Positions 11,965 to 25,265 of a DNA stretch of 64,000 nucleotides are shown here, in pieces (the first letter of the stretch is position 1; each line of letters begins with the position of its first letter). Both the position numbers and the translations under genes were made by a program. Origin of the DNA: Pseudisothecium myosuroides (taxonomy: Eukaryota > Streptophyta > Bryopsida > Hypnales > Lembophyllaceae); NCBI GenBank assembly GCA_951799445.1, contig OX637291.1:10046501-10110500 (forward strand). The letters run 5' to 3'. The notes beneath the pieces were generated by a model, which worked only from the letters and a program-made list of their open reading frames with translations, was not told the origin of the DNA and searched no databases.

Positions 11965-14900
11965 CATAGCCTATTTATATTTTCTAACAAATCCAACCAT
12001 AAGATCTTTTACTTAACTTGTTCAAGTGTATACTTCCAAAATTTAGGGTAAATATCCAGACTGATTACAAGTTCAATGTGCCTAAACTTCAAAAAATGGT
12101 TTTTTCTATAGTAGCCCTTCCTAAAGGTGAAGTTTTGTCTTTCAAGTTTTTTAGAAATTAATCACGTATGTCTTGAGCTTGTGCAAATAAGCCAAAATGT
12201 TGGCAATTGGGTGGAAATTAAATTTAAAAAGATTTAACCAAAAAGACTTTCATGTTCATCTTTAAAAAAATTATAGAGTAGAAGGTGTTTGATGAAAGAC
12301 AAACCTGAAATAACTTTGACAAGAAATTGAGAACTATAAATTCCAATGGTGAGGATGTTCTAGTAAGCAATGCATATATATCCTACATTGCATTTTTATT
12401 TGAATTTATTTGAATTAAATTGAGTTCTATAAATGATTTTATATGTTTCTTCTTCCTTTGTTGCTCGTAGAATAAAACGCCTTGTAACTTTCATTTCATT
12501 ATTTTGAATTGAATGATTCAAATGTTTTTGAGTACTAGTTATCAATCTATACAATCAAATCAAGTTAATTGCATTTCTTTCAGAAAATATTTATAGTTTT
12601 CGCTTCGACATTACAATCAAAAGGAAGTCAACCTATTGTATTTGGATAGCAATTTTGTCTGAAAATATTTTGAAAATAGACACATTAGAGGCTATTTTTA
12701 TAAAAGAAAAATTCTATAGAGAAAAAAATCTAACTAAATGTTTCTATTTTGTCAAAACTTGTATTCCAAAAAATAATTTAAGAACTACAAATTTCTTATT
12801 ATAAATCAATTCCAAAATGTCCTTCTATATTATATTTTAGAATAAACCTTTGCAAATTTCCAAATACAAACAAACCATAAGGCATTTCTAGGAGTTTTAG
12901 GAGTGAGGAGTTTAGCAATTGCATAATATTCTACCTCTAGCCATCTAATCTAGAACCTAAATAATGTTAAGTGAAAAATAAAAGATTTGCATAAAAACTA
13001 TAAGGGATTCTCCTCCACAAACTTGCAAAATATGAGGCATTTGGAGGCGTCGGTTCTCCAACAATCAATCCCAAAGCATTGTATCCATTACCTAGTACAG
13101 CCTCACCCGCCATGCGACGGACGCAAAGTTTGTTGCTCAGTGCCATAGACTGCCGCTCCAAATTTAAGTGTGGCTTGTTCGTACAGGTCGCGAAGCTCAC
13201 TACCTCGGCTTGTTTTTGCCTACTCTTGCTCACTCTAAACATTGCACTCCACCCCCTTCTTCAACACTTTTCTTCAGCCTCTACTTTGTTGTGTACTAAA
13301 GTACTTCTCAATGGACATTTAGAGTTTTTGAAAATCTTTGATCGAGCATCAAATCGAGTTGATGTGGAAGGACGAATTCTAGAAAGATTACTTTATGGAT
13401 GCTCTAATGACAATGCAATGGTATTCAATGCAACAAATACTTGAAGACAAAGACAAAGAAGATGAAGTCAATGAAGAAATGTATTCTCTTGAATTCTTGG
13501 CATTTTTGAATTCTTGGCTTGCATTACGGAAGACACAGTATGTAGAGCAAGGTGGATAATGCGGCAAAGGATTTGAATGGACAAGAGTGTTAAGATTTCT
13601 AATTGGAGATTGTGTACTCTGTGGTCTTAGTATACATGCTTTGAAAGTGAAGCAAGAGGAGAATTGAAGTATCCGGAAGAAAGTTAATAATACTTCCAGA
13701 TAAATTTTTTCCTTTCATCACCTTCAATGTAGTTGCATGTGTTGGAATTTCTTATCAATGTGATCAAGAGCACTTCAAAGTCTATGTCTTTGTTCTCATA
13801 GGTCTTGCTATGATCCAAAGATAAATTTTTTAAGTATGCGGTCGGCATTCTCTTGTCAGGAGTGCATATCATCAAGATCGTCATCTCTAATGTGGTCCGT
13901 TTTGAAAATCCAGTTGTATCCTTGGTTGTTGTCATTTTCTGGTTTTGTGTCTGGACTGCATCCTAGTTGCTAAAAGACTTCTTGCCTAATCCATTGTATG
14001 CATTGATGGTCACATTTTTGTGTCTCAAACTCCCAAAGACCCCAAACTAGGAAATGTCTAGACCCTGAAATTGGGACTAGAATACATCTAAGGTTTGAAA
14101 AAGTGCCAATTTCTTGAGATTTCACTATTTTAAAGAACATTGTGCAGGATGTTGTATTGAGAATCGAACAAGGGAAATGCAAATGTATTTGTGGGTGCTT
14201 ACTTATGGATATGTGAAAACAATGCCACATTGCTATAAGCAAACTCAAGAAGTTGCTAGATGGGAGTTTGTCATTGTGTTCCAAAATGCTTGTGCAAATT
14301 CATTGCCAAGAATAATTGGGTGTGAACTTTGTAATTATTAGACTAATTAAAGTAGGAAGCCCATTGTGGATCCACTTGTAGGTTTCACAAAAGATAATTT
14401 GCAAAAGAATGGGAAATCAAAGAATATTATTTTCAAATATTTTGGGCCTCATTTTTGAAAAAAAAAAGTTTTATCTTGTAGATGCAGCTCTCTATAATTA
14501 TACCCTCTATAGTTCTACTGGCAATCCAAAAGTGTCCCTTGAGATTGTGGAATAATAAATGAACCTCTTGCCACATGTAGAAGCCGCATGGTGGTGTTCA
14601 TAGAATTCATAATATGGTGACTCTTCAATCCAATTCCTATCCTTTGAGCTCCAATTTTATAATGTGTGCAATTCATGCTCCATTAGTATGCAAGAAAGAA
14701 AAATTGTCATTTGCATTACATGTCCTTTGAATTAAGTTATTATAGATTCTTGCTTGCAATACAAGGATATATTTTCAATTTTAATTTCTGAGGTAATGCA
14801 ACTTACAATCTTTACTTGAGTGATGAAGCTATTTGCATTCATCTAAACTAGTGTGCTTTGTGCCGTTGCCACAACCAAAATAAAAGTAATAAAAGTAAAA

Positions 14901-15835
14901 ATAAATTCCCATTTTTTTTAATAATTCATTAACCTCTAAAAGACCAAGAAGCCTTGAGAATTCGAGTAGGTTTTCTTGACTTCATAATTTGGAATTTTTG
15001 CAAATTTTTTTTTGGATGGATGCTTCTCATTATAATCTATGCGTAAAGCTTTGTTTCATGTCATTATAATAAATATTGCAAAAGTTAGAACTTTTTTTAT
15101 GATTTCAATGTCAAACCGGGCAACAAAAAATATTAGTCCAAATAGAATGAATAAAAGCTTCAGATGTAGAAAAAAACATGATCTTTGAGAAAAAAAATTA
15201 AAAATTAAAAAAAAAATTTATTAGTTTTTGGATAATTTATAAATTTATAATTACTCAAAAAAATTTGAACCATTCAATTCCAAAGAATGAGGTAAAAGTT
15301 ATGAGAAGTTTTATTTTGCGGACAATGAAGGTAGAAAAAACATACAAAGTTGTCTTTTGCTCTCGATTTTGAAAAATTTCAAATAAAAACTAATATGTAG
15401 GACATTAATTGTTATTAGAAAATTTTCACCATTGTGATTAAAAATTCTCAATTTCTTGTAAAAGTTATTAGCATATTAGTTTTTTCTTTCATGCAGCACC
15501 ACCTTCTACATTATAATTTTTTTAAAGATGAATATGAAAGTTTTTTGGGTTATAATTTATTTCTCATGTTTTCAATCCAATTTTCAACATGTGGACAAAA
15601 TGTACAAGTTATAAGACGTATGAGTTATTTTCTAAAAATGTTTAAAGACAAATTAAACTCCACTTTTTAGAAGGGCTAGAAAAGCCTACATTTTGAAATT
15701 TAGGCACATTGAACTTGCAATTAGTGGGGATATTTGCTTTAAAATTTTAGGACAATGTACTTGAATAAGTCAACTATAAAATCCTATAGTTAGATTTGTT
15801 AAAAAATAATTATTGATAAAGATTTTGACCTTGCT
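11965..15835. repeat. Long inverted repeat inside copy 2
   Basis: The block 11965-12560 reappears in reverse complement at about 15230-15835; for example, TTCTAACAAATCCAACCATA near 11985 matches the complement of the stretch around 15790. The right arm lies in the 1.4 kb segment absent from copy 1. Long arms, no recognisable transposase and similarity to the foldback element at 30.7-33.4 kb suggest a foldback or Mutator-like family, but termini and target-site duplications could not be fixed. Confidence 0.55.
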
Positions 15836-17344
15836 TTGGACGAGGCTTTGGATGTGAGTATTTTAAATCAACTCTGGGACTCTGAACACGATTGTCCTTT
15901 AGGGGTTAAAACTTTGAAATTCAATGACTTTCACATTGTAGTGTGAGAGGTTGTATTCTTAGTACCAATAAGCATTATGTACAAAGGAGTGCAAGGGTTT
16001 TGTTTTGTGGCGTTTGGGCATGCGATGTGAAAGTTATGTTTTTTTAAAATAAAAGATAATTTATTCAAGTTTTGAATTCATAAAAACTTTGAAATTCAAT
16101 AACTTCCATGTTGTAGGTCCAAACATCATGAAACAAAGTCTTTGTATTCCTCCTTGCAAAGAGCTTTCCAAAGGTACCAAGAATGTTGCCAAATGCCTCA
16201 TGTTTTCTCAAATCTCAATGTATCAAACAAACAAAACAAAACAAATAAAACAAGCAACCTAACTTATTCATCCAAATATGGTGATATCATCTTATTTTAA
16301 GAAAAAGAATAGGCAAGTTTTGAAGATTACATCCATTCTAAAAAAAGACAACATTTTGCAACAAAAATCGCAACCCTAGTTATATTTTGCCACAAATTAA
16401 ATTCCTACATCTACGATGTGGTTGCATCTTCAAAAGCCATTAAGGTAACTACATCTAAATATGTCTAGATAAGCAATTGCGCATTGTTTCCATTATTGAT
16501 CTCTAAAAGTCCAACGCTTTTTTTTCATCAATATCCATTGACGACTACCACTTCTATTGCACAGTACAAAACTTTCAAAAAAATTCTTTTTTGCATATCT
16601 ATCCATTGGATCTTGCACTAGAAGAATTATAAAAAAATTCATTCAAAATTTTCAAAAACTTTGATCACACAAATTGCAAGATATTTGCATTAAAGTGAAA
16701 AAATGGGTTCATTTTTGGACCTTGTGTGACTAGATTATAAGACTTTGAATCTTCTTAATTTATAATTTTTGCCCTATATATTTTGGATTAAATTTAATAC
16801 ATGTTGAATAATTGAGTTAAATTCTAGTAAATTTTTTTTTAAACCTTTATTTTGATTCCTTAAAAAATGTTAAATAGAAGTAGGTTCAAGATAGAATGGA
16901 AAACTAAATCATTAATAGTTCTATGATGATGGAATTGAAACATAATAATTTCAACAATGAGATTGTTTTAGCAAAATGTACAACTAAACCATGAGGAACT
17001 TTTGTTTTTTGAAAATTGTGAAAATTGAGTTAAAAAAAAATCCAATATTTTATTTTCTCAAGGCAATTTAATAATTACTTGCAAAAAAAGAGCTCCATAG
17101 CATTCAAATCACTAATCCAAAGGAATCAATCAAAGCTTCCTATGTAGAAAAAAAATATAATCTACGAGTGTCAAATTTTAAAAAATAATTATTTCAAGTG
17201 ATTTTGTGTTGTTGATTGGGCTCAAGCATTTTGATCTTAGAAGGGCATAACTTTGTACCTAGTCACCAATTATAATAAAGGTTATTTTTCAAGAAATCTA
17301 ATGTATTTTCCTATATTGAAAAAAAAATTCAAAAATCACACCAA

Positions 17345-17645
17345 AAATCAAGATCATAAGAAGTAGCCCAAAATATCAAGTGCTCGTAGAGGGAATACTC
17401 GGGACTTTAGGATTTAGATCACCTAATTTTGGTTGGATCTTGTTGTACGTCAAAGGAGTATTCTAGATTTTCTTCTTATGTATTCATTGAACATAGGAAG
17501 AATAAAACTATGAATTTTCAAAGTGCTAAAAATTGTTTATTTCTAAAATTGACTCCAAATTTTCATGAACAGTGAGAGTGCATTTTAGGCAAGAATCTAT
17601 AGGGGTTGATTTTAGAAGAGGTTTACAATTAGGTGCAATTATTTT
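17345..17645. mobile_element. MITE-like element of the five-copy family, copy 3
   Basis: Contains TTGGTTGGATCTTGTTG and GCATTTTAGGCAAGAATCTA in the family order and ends near AATTAGGTGCAATTATTTTA. It is the paralogous partner of the copy at 9590-9895 inside the duplicated unit. Both termini are degenerate. Confidence 0.55.
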
Positions 17646-18238
17646 AGGTCTAATTGCTAATATATGCATTCACAATCCTAATTATATATATAATGGTTTC
17701 TTTATTTATCGATAGAATGTCATATTAGACAATGGTGGAATTGTGGACAACAATAGAACAAGTTCAATAGAAAATATTTTTAAAAATAGATTCCAAAATT
17801 TTAATGAAATTGTTTTTTCAAATTTTTTCAAAAAAAGAACACTAATGTACTACTTAGACATTGCTTATAAATTTCTATAAGTGTAAGACTTCAAATTCAC
17901 TATAGTTTGCACTAATAATATAAATGGATGTCAAGTTTACAAGCTTCTAGAAGATTCTATTCTTTTACTTTAGCTCTAAAGATAAAAATTCATTGTAAAT
18001 TTTAAAAGTACATTTGAAAATTGAAGTCCTATGTATCAATTGTTTAAAAATAAAATCATAATTTTACTTTGATACTTTACTTTATTTCTTACAAATGTAT
18101 ATATATAATTGTACCCACATTAATTTGTTTTGTTTTTTGTAGTGCAAGAAGATATTTTAGAAATATATACATTCACTTCATTTCATTTTATGAAGAGTGC
18201 ATTACGTCCTTAATAATAATATTATCTATTCATCTGCG

Positions 18239-19219
18239 ATGGGAAACTGGGTTAGAAACCTTTGGCATAAAATGACACAAGTGGAAACGACAATGAAGGA
18301 GCCCTTATTAAGCAAGAAAGCGGAAGAATTGAAAAATCTGACACAAGAAATTTTTGGTATCAACGGGAGACAATTTACAGCACTGTGTTCATGTGTTATG
18401 GAAGAAGTCGAAGCAGTGAATAATGCAAGAGAACAAGACTCAGCGATGGCTGTACGCTCTATCCAAGAAAAAATGGACCAAAATTCAAAGGAAACTACAA
18501 CCAAGGTGTCGAACATTCTGAAGAAAGTCGAGAAACTGGAGACCAAACTCATGACTACGGATAATGATAACAAGGATGATATAGCTGATCTAAAGGATGA
18601 CGTGAATTACGTAATCAATGACATGCGTGAACTCCAGTACGAGGTGGAGAGCCAAGAGCCTGATGTCAAGACTGCACTGAAGAGTCTACAGGATGTAACA
18701 AATGAACTCAAGAGTGTCAAGTATGCAGCAATGAATCAAGAGAAGGAATTGAGGAATGTAAAGGAGGAATTAAGGGTTGTCAAGGATCAAACGAGAGGTG
18801 CCAAGGATGAACAAAGAGAATTGACGGAAGCAGGTTTAAGAAAGGAAGTGATGGATGCAAATTTAAGAAGGGAAGTTCATGATTTCGTAGGAAGTGCACA
18901 GACAGATCATGTACAAAAGGTAAGGCAAGCAACGACTGAGCTGGAAGCTTGCAGGGAAGGAATGTTTAAGCTGGTTAACAACAAGAAACGAAATTGGGAT
19001 TCAACCTTCAAACAAAACAAGAAGTTGCGAAAACAAAGCACCCGTGGTGAGCGTGGTACCGCTTCAAATTCGAGCACGTTCAATTATTCAAGTTCTTCAA
19101 GTTCTTCAGAGTTTGATTCGAGAGCATCTTCTTCAGAGTCAAGTTCAAGCACAGATTTAGATTCAAATTCTTCAAATTCAGATTCTTCAGATTCAGATTC
19201 GTTATGGGGACCGGATTAG
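18239..19219 (+). CDS. Coiled-coil protein beginning MGN with Ser/Asp-rich C-terminal tail (full-length copy)
   Basis: A single-exon ORF of 326 residues from an ATG whose context (ATTCATCTGCGATGGGAAAC) is conserved with the paralogue at 10632; this favours it over the earlier in-frame start at 18197. It starts MGNWVRNLWHKM, a candidate N-myristoylation site. Residues about 25-225 are charged and heptad-like, including KELRNVKEELRVVKDQ, consistent with an extended coiled coil. A basic stretch (NNKKRNWDSTFKQNKKLRKQ) follows, and the last roughly 50 residues are almost only Ser, Asp, Asn and Glu, ending DSLWGPD. There is no membrane segment or known catalytic motif. Family unrecognised. The gene lies at the end of a duplicated repeat unit, so it could be carried by a mobile element or be a host gene caught in a tandem duplication. 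Confidence 0.7.
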   Translation: MGNWVRNLWHKMTQVETTMKEPLLSKKAEELKNLTQEIFGINGRQFTALCSCVMEEVEAVNNAREQDSAMAVRSIQEKMDQNSKETTTKVSNILKKVEKLETKLMTTDNDNKDDIADLKDDVNYVINDMRELQYEVESQEPDVKTALKSLQDVTNELKSVKYAAMNQEKELRNVKEELRVVKDQTRGAKDEQRELTEAGLRKEVMDANLRREVHDFVGSAQTDHVQKVRQATTELEACREGMFKLVNNKKRNWDSTFKQNKKLRKQSTRGERGTASNSSTFNYSSSSSSSEFDSRASSSESSSSTDLDSNSSNSDSSDSDSLWGPD

Positions 19220-19419
19220 TAGCAGAGGATGGCTTGTTCTTCTTGTCAATCATGGGCCTATTACTTCTATCAAGAAGGCATAGGAACAAATTTTCTATGA
19301 AATGTCAAATTTTCAAATTTAACTATGTCTTTCTTTGGTCATACTGTCTCTAATCCTATCAAAATTGTAACCATGCTAAAGTTCCATATTTTCCATTCGC
19401 TCAAACAGTATTCAAAGAA

Positions 19420-20050
19420 ATTTCAATTGGCATGTTTCATCAAGAGACTACCACATTATTGTTTTTAGCTAGATTCATTTGAAGTACTCCATTTAAAACT
19501 CATCCTCATCAAACTTGTAATTAAAAGAATATAAAAATGCCTAATAAAAAGATAAATAATATAATAAAAATATAATAAAAATAATGATTTCATTAGCATT
19601 TGAATCATTTTGGTGGAACCTATGGGAATATGACCATCACAAACAATCTATATGTTGCAATTATTAAGGTAGTTGTTGGATCCACTTTCAATAGTTTATA
19701 AAATATATGGTAATATGTGCTTTGTGAATGAATATCAAAATGTTCGCTGAAAAACAAATTTATAAATGTTGGAAGTAACATTCAATTGACATTTATTAGC
19801 TTAATATGGTGTATTGAACTTCCATGTTAGAAAAATATGAAAACTTTACAAATTACATTCAGTAATAGGAATTTTTTTAGTAAATAAATGCACAAAAAAG
19901 ATCAATATAATTAAAAAATTAGTAAACAATTATTCAATTAATAAGGTCCTTAGGATTTGCAAGCAAAAGGAATATAAGAACTAAGCAATATGATATATGG
20001 ATTGATGCCAAGTCCCAAAGACAAATAGAAACAATTGACATACGCAAATT
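19420..20050. other. AT-rich spacer, no feature seen
   Basis: Low-complexity AT-rich sequence between copy 2 and the decayed third tail. No ORF, splice structure or inverted repeat that I can support. Confidence 0.6.
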
Positions 20051-20690
20051 TTGATTTAATAAAAAAATTTAACAATGCATGTACATGTGCAAAGAGGGAT
20101 CATGTAGAGAATGCAATAGTTGAGGAAATCAACAACAAGAAACAAAAAAGAGATTCAAGCTACCCAAATTCAAAATAGAGAAAACAAGAGATCAAAAAAA
20201 CAAATATACTTTCCATTTTTTCCTTGACACATCTAAAAATCCAATTGCTTCAATTTTCGACACATCTATCCAATTTCTTCATGTTATTTCTATTCCATGA
20301 CATCTCCAACTTCAAATTCTTTTAATTCATATTTTTCAAATTCAAGCTAAATCTTTATGGAAAGAGAGAGATTTGAATGCACAATGTATTTCTTTAAGTC
20401 CAAACTATTTAGTGTGAAAAGTGGTTTAGTGGTAGAAGATGGCTTCTTGTCAAACGTGGGTCTCTAACTTCAATCAATAAGGCACAAGGATAGACTAGTT
20501 TTGGATGTTTTCTTCTAAATTGTATTCATAAACACATCAATAAAATGTCAAATTTTTATATTTAACTATGCATTTCTTTACTCGCACAATATTCACTCCT
20601 GCCAAAATGCTAAAGTTCCATATTTTCCATCCACTCCTAGGAGTCCTATTCAAGCATACGGTTAAACATACCATCAATAATGCCAAAGTT
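20050..20690 (+). pseudogene. Decayed tail of a third MGN coiled-coil gene copy
   Basis: The sequence matches the 3' part and downstream flank of the gene at 18239: GATCATGT, then ATCAACAACAAGAAAC with AAGAGATTCAAGC at 20130-20160 (compare 18970-19000), then degenerate Ser-codon DNA near 20300, then GTAGAAGATGGCTTCTTGTC (compare 19225) and CTAAAGTTCCATATTTTCCA (compare 19378). The reading frame is destroyed and the 5' two-thirds are missing. It shows that at least three copies once stood in direct orientation. Confidence 0.75.
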
Positions 20691-20815
20691 TATCAACACC
20701 TTTAGGAAGTTTAACGAAATATCAAAATTGGTAATCATCAATAGAATCTCCTGTGCTAGGCCTGAAATGAAATATAACTCACATCAGCTTATCCCTCTAC
20801 AATCCACTTATCAAC

Positions 20816-23800
20816 TTAATTCTTGCTAATCTTGTCGATTTGCAACACTGGAACTTCAAGCGGGAATCCAGGTTTTGGTTCCAGCACTTGGCAATTGGGA
20901 ACTTCTCTTGCGAGCATTTCCTAAAGTACCAAACAACAAGCAAATCAACCGTTATTATTTTGAAGCAAATAATCACCACAAGTTGCAGGCAGATCACACA
21001 AATGCATTAAGACTGAAATAGGGTTAGGTACCTTATTCTTAAATTTTTGTTTTTGTTATTGAGACAAGTAGAAGTTTGTGTACCTTGAAAGCATCAACAG
21101 TTCCTTTTTCACGGACAATTAGGGACAAAACACCGCGAGAATCCAGCTCCGCGTTCTGCATTGTCACCAAGTACCTGCACGATGGAGAAAAAGAAACAAT
21201 ACAATAACAAGCGTGAGGTGTCTTTCCCTCCACATTTGGTGTACTCAAATCTAAAGTTTGAATCCGGAGACCTAAATATTAGAATGTACAGTAGTTCCTA
21301 ATGTCACTTCATGAGATAGAGGAGCTTCTTTCCAGGTTTGATCGAGTGAATCAGCAAATTGCTTGGAGTATTCATTAAGCATTCCCTTTCTATTCTTTAT
21401 GACTCAAGTCACAAAATTCAGATTCAAAGATGCTCAGCACAATTAAGTGATGCTAATCACAATAATATCGGAATCTCTGAACCTGATTATTCCTGACTTT
21501 ATGATGTATAGGCCAACTACAAATCGATGAATGACAAGTGTTGTGCTTCAAATACTGCAAAGTGCGTGAGGATGCCAATTTACACCAATTGCACGTCTCC
21601 TAGATACAAAACTCAGTCTGTAGGACAACATGATTTGCTAGTAACCCACTAGATAAAATATGTGTTCAATTCCTCAAGTGGTTAATTTTCCAACAGTCCT
21701 CAGAAGCAGCAGCTCCATGTTCAGTTACGAAACATTCGAATAATCCGAAAAACAACAATCCACAGCAAGCTTACTTGGGTTGAAGAAACTTGGCAAGTTG
21801 CACGGCATCTTCTTGGCCAGAAACGAGAGTGTAACCAGGCAGCACTTGCTTGTTCACAGGCGTCACAATTACATCCGCCCTCTCTTTATCCAATGATGCC
21901 TTCCCAAATACACAGTGAGGTTCGTAGTATATAACAAACTCGGGGGCAGGAACCTCTACAAAGTACCTGCACACGGAGCAGCACTGCAAGAATCAGAAAT
22001 CGTTCAAATGTATTATGCCCTCATAAGCGACAAGAACTAACCATAAATCATCCAATCTACAAGATAATTACAGTCATTCAAAACGCGAGTGCCGTATCAT
22101 ATTAGTTTCTTGTTTCAGACACCTGAGCATGGACAAATGACAAGGGGAGGTGGAAACCCGTTCTCAGGTCGTTGCCATGGAGGCCCCAGTACAGGCCCTG
22201 GACTTGCGCGAATGCGGATATCGCCCAACATGGTGGTGCTTCCTGGCTCCAGATATGTCACCTGTTGTACGATGCATTACTTCGACAATTGTTATACCGG
22301 CACTCCAATTGGACAGGATTTGGTCAAATGCATTGAACCAACTCGACAAATTGACGTGCACAGGATAAATGAACATATAGGAGCAATCGCGAGAAATTTG
22401 AAAAAGAAGAGCCAAAACAGCAGAAAATACGCCGAAGGCCGATGAAATCTGATGAACGTACATGTTTGTAGCCGATTTTCCCTATGATTGACTCAGTATT
22501 GGGTGATGCAATTATTCGCACTTCGCCAAACTTCTCGACCATAGCCGTCAGTGTCGACTTGTGACAATGATCATCAAACCCTTGGGTAATTAAAATGCAA
22601 TCCAGTTTTGGTAAGTCGTCCAACTGCACCAGTAAACCATTCCAAACAGATCTTCAGAATGCATTCAAATTTAACACTAGCATTTGAATAATTATTTAAT
22701 TACTGAATATTCATGTTTGAAAACATTCTTGATATTAGGAAGATGGGAAAAGTGGAGAGCATATTACAGTAAATTCCTTCATCAGCTTCGACTTCTTGGC
22801 AGCATCATACAAAACGGGGATGCCAAAATCTAGATTTCCAACAAGAACGGGATCCACCAGAATGTTAACACCGTTCAATGTCCACAGCCAGCTGTTTCCC
22901 TGTAAAAATATTTTCACGAGTAAAATAAGCCCCTACAAAATTCAATAGAATCAAGGCACTGGATAGGAAGTCGAGAAAAATACCAAACTAATTGGTTGGC
23001 TGTCGCCATTCAACGGCAGAGTGCACGTCACCATCATCATCAAACATGCACACATAAAAGGGTGGTGGAAATATTTGCTACCTCAAGGTAAGTCATTTCC
23101 AAGGGAGTCCTGCCAGAGGGCCTTTCGAAGGATTTCTCAGATCCCTTGACTCCAGTTTCAGTGCTACCTTGAGCTGAAGCGGCCATTGATAACGATCTCC
23201 TGTCTCCAGAAAGCACGACATTTAACTAAATATCTGAAAATGACTTTCGTTCTGATGAATTTTGTACCTACTAAATCATAGGAATTCAAAAATAATTACA
23301 CACGTAAACTTCATCAAAGAAACATTTAGCATCGACTACAGCAGGTCGACGTACGCTTCCTGTCTTGTGACACGATTTTCAAATTCATTAAATTCGCGAC
23401 ATTCCAAATCTTTGAAACTTTTTAGGCCGGGCGGTCTGAAAGGTAAATCTACACCTCTCATAGTTTTTGGAGCATTGCGTAGATAAATGTCACAATTTGG
23501 CACCCAAAATCGCACCAATCTAACAAAATGGCGATCTCGTGTCCATCAATCCTCCCTTCCATCGTTGATATTTCATAAACCCCTCCTAATAATTATGAAG
23601 AAACTCAAAATGTCATATCAAAGGATGTTCAAAAGTCTAACAAGTCAGCGAACGACTAAGTTCATCAAATACTATCTCCAATTCGAATCGGTTACACAAT
23701 GACAATTTATGAATATCAAGAATTGTCCAGAGGAAATTCATACTGAGACTTAATTCTAGTTTTTTCCAGTTCATCTTACAAATTCACCCGTACTTACCAA

Positions 23801-25265
23801 TTCGGAAACCGATCCGTTAATTCGTATCAGCAGTATAATCCTTAAACACATCTCAGTAATTTGCAGTGACACAAGCAGTCAAACCTTCAGAAGGATTATG
23901 CTTGAAATGTTTTTTTCAAATTTTTTTCACTTATTTCCTTTTGAATTGTAATATCGCTGACACTCACCACTTTCATGAAGGAAAGGCCTAAAAGATTCGC
24001 ATGTGAAGTTCATATCTATTAACAAAAAACAGGAACAACAGCAATTGCAAAACAAAAGTTGTAAGATTTGATGAGGACACTAAATGCGCATGGCGTGAGG
24101 GGAATTAAAACGTCTACAGCAGTCTGCCATCTGTGCAGGATCCGAAAGACAGCAAGAACAAAAGAACAGAACAGCACTTTAGATTCTCCGGGTAATCAGA
24201 TGAACTTCCAAGGGACCTCGCAGGTGATCTAAGGTGAAAAGATTTTATATTTGTAAGGTATTGATTCCCAATTCTTTGAGTTAACCAAGACCCAACTAAG
24301 AAACACATTTCCTTTTTCTCTTACTAGTTTCATTATCTCCTTTTTAGATTCATACTGTCATGCAAAAACAAGAAAAAATAAAAATGAACTATCAAATCAG
24401 TATTTCCAATGACCTACTCTGAATCAAGCACCTACTCAATTGTAGAACAATCTACATTCTTGGCTTAACTTCGATATGAAATAGAATGCCCAACAAGGAA
24501 TCTTGCAAAAACTGATATCAAAAAGGAAAGAACTATGCCAAACTGCAACAATTGAGCCTCACATTCATTTACCACAATTGAATCCCAGCCTGAAGTAATT
24601 GTGTCAACATGTCGTAAAAAACAGCAGTGCCTCACGCCCTTACTTCAAAAAAAGTTATTTCAACTCTCACAATTCTCTACTAAAAAAAAAACGTCCGTAT
24701 TGTTCCTGCGTTAGAAACCGGAGAACGAGGATACTCAATTCTCCCGTCGGAATTCTACTGAAAGAATGTAAGTCACAAGGCTCTAGTAATCGAAAGAAGC
24801 CGGCTCAACCACGACAGTGTACACCTCGTCTCCAACAACAGAATATTCCCGTCCTCCCAAATTCCCCCAACACCTTCCAATACATTTTTTCCGATTCAAT
24901 TTCCAAAGACGGCGTTCCGAAGCTCCAAGCAAACACACAAACACTACCAAAACCTTAAACCTAACGTTCAAACTTCCGCTAAAATCAGCAACCAGAGATC
25001 GAGACCAAGAATAATCCGCGTGCAAGCCAAGAAGCACAACAAATTAAATACCCGCGAGGACATTAGAACTGCAGTCACAAACTCACCTCCCAGATGGTTG
25101 CGAAATCTGCAATTGAGCATCAAACGCAAGCCGGGACGCCGCAGATGATTTCAAACAGAAAAATTGCGAAGGCCGCGAAGCGCAAGAACTAACTCCGACG
25201 CGGTGACGAACAGGCTGCTGTAGGGAAGAAATGGATGCCACACATTGGCGCAAACAGGAAGCCAT
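20816..25265 (-). CDS. Metallo-beta-lactamase-fold protein, probably plastid-targeted
   Basis: Eight exons on the minus strand give one open frame of 360 residues: 25265-25087, 23199-23082, 22899-22768, 22623-22462, 22261-22158, 21966-21775, 21174-21084 and 20920-20816, all GT-AG with consistent phases. The first about 75 residues are Ser/Arg-rich and resemble a chloroplast transit peptide. The core follows the plant and cyanobacterial MBL-like metallohydrolase family: GNSWLWTLNGVNILVDP (residues 100-116), LITQGFDDHCH (154-164), GPVLGPPWQRPENG, YYEPHCVF, ADVIVTPV and YTLVSGQEDA. The usual HxHxDH metal motif is reduced to TQGFDDHCH, which keeps D160, D161, H162 and H164. The substrate of this family is unknown. 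It is transcribed divergently from MED32, with about 840 bases between the start codons. No frameshift or stop seen; I consider it intact. Confidence 0.9.

Larger units (their letters stand above)
11640..19420 (+). repeat. Direct-repeat unit, copy 2
   Basis: Second copy of the 7.6 kb unit. The stretch 11640-11860 is itself a third copy of the ORF upstream flank (compare 10310-10560 and 17930-18190). The segment 14855-16265 has no counterpart in copy 1 and looks like an insertion of about 1.4 kb. Apart from the ORF at 18239 I find only broken reading frames, for example 14114-14341, whose sequence is also present but interrupted in copy 1 near 7500-7620. Confidence 0.75.

Noticed and set aside
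18226..18573. 115-residue minus-strand ORF opposite the second coiled-coil gene
   Set aside because: Same antisense effect; its composition mirrors the sense coiled coil.
19080..19289. Asn/Leu-rich repetitive minus-strand ORF
   Set aside because: Complement of the Ser/Asp-codon tail of the coiled-coil gene; low complexity.
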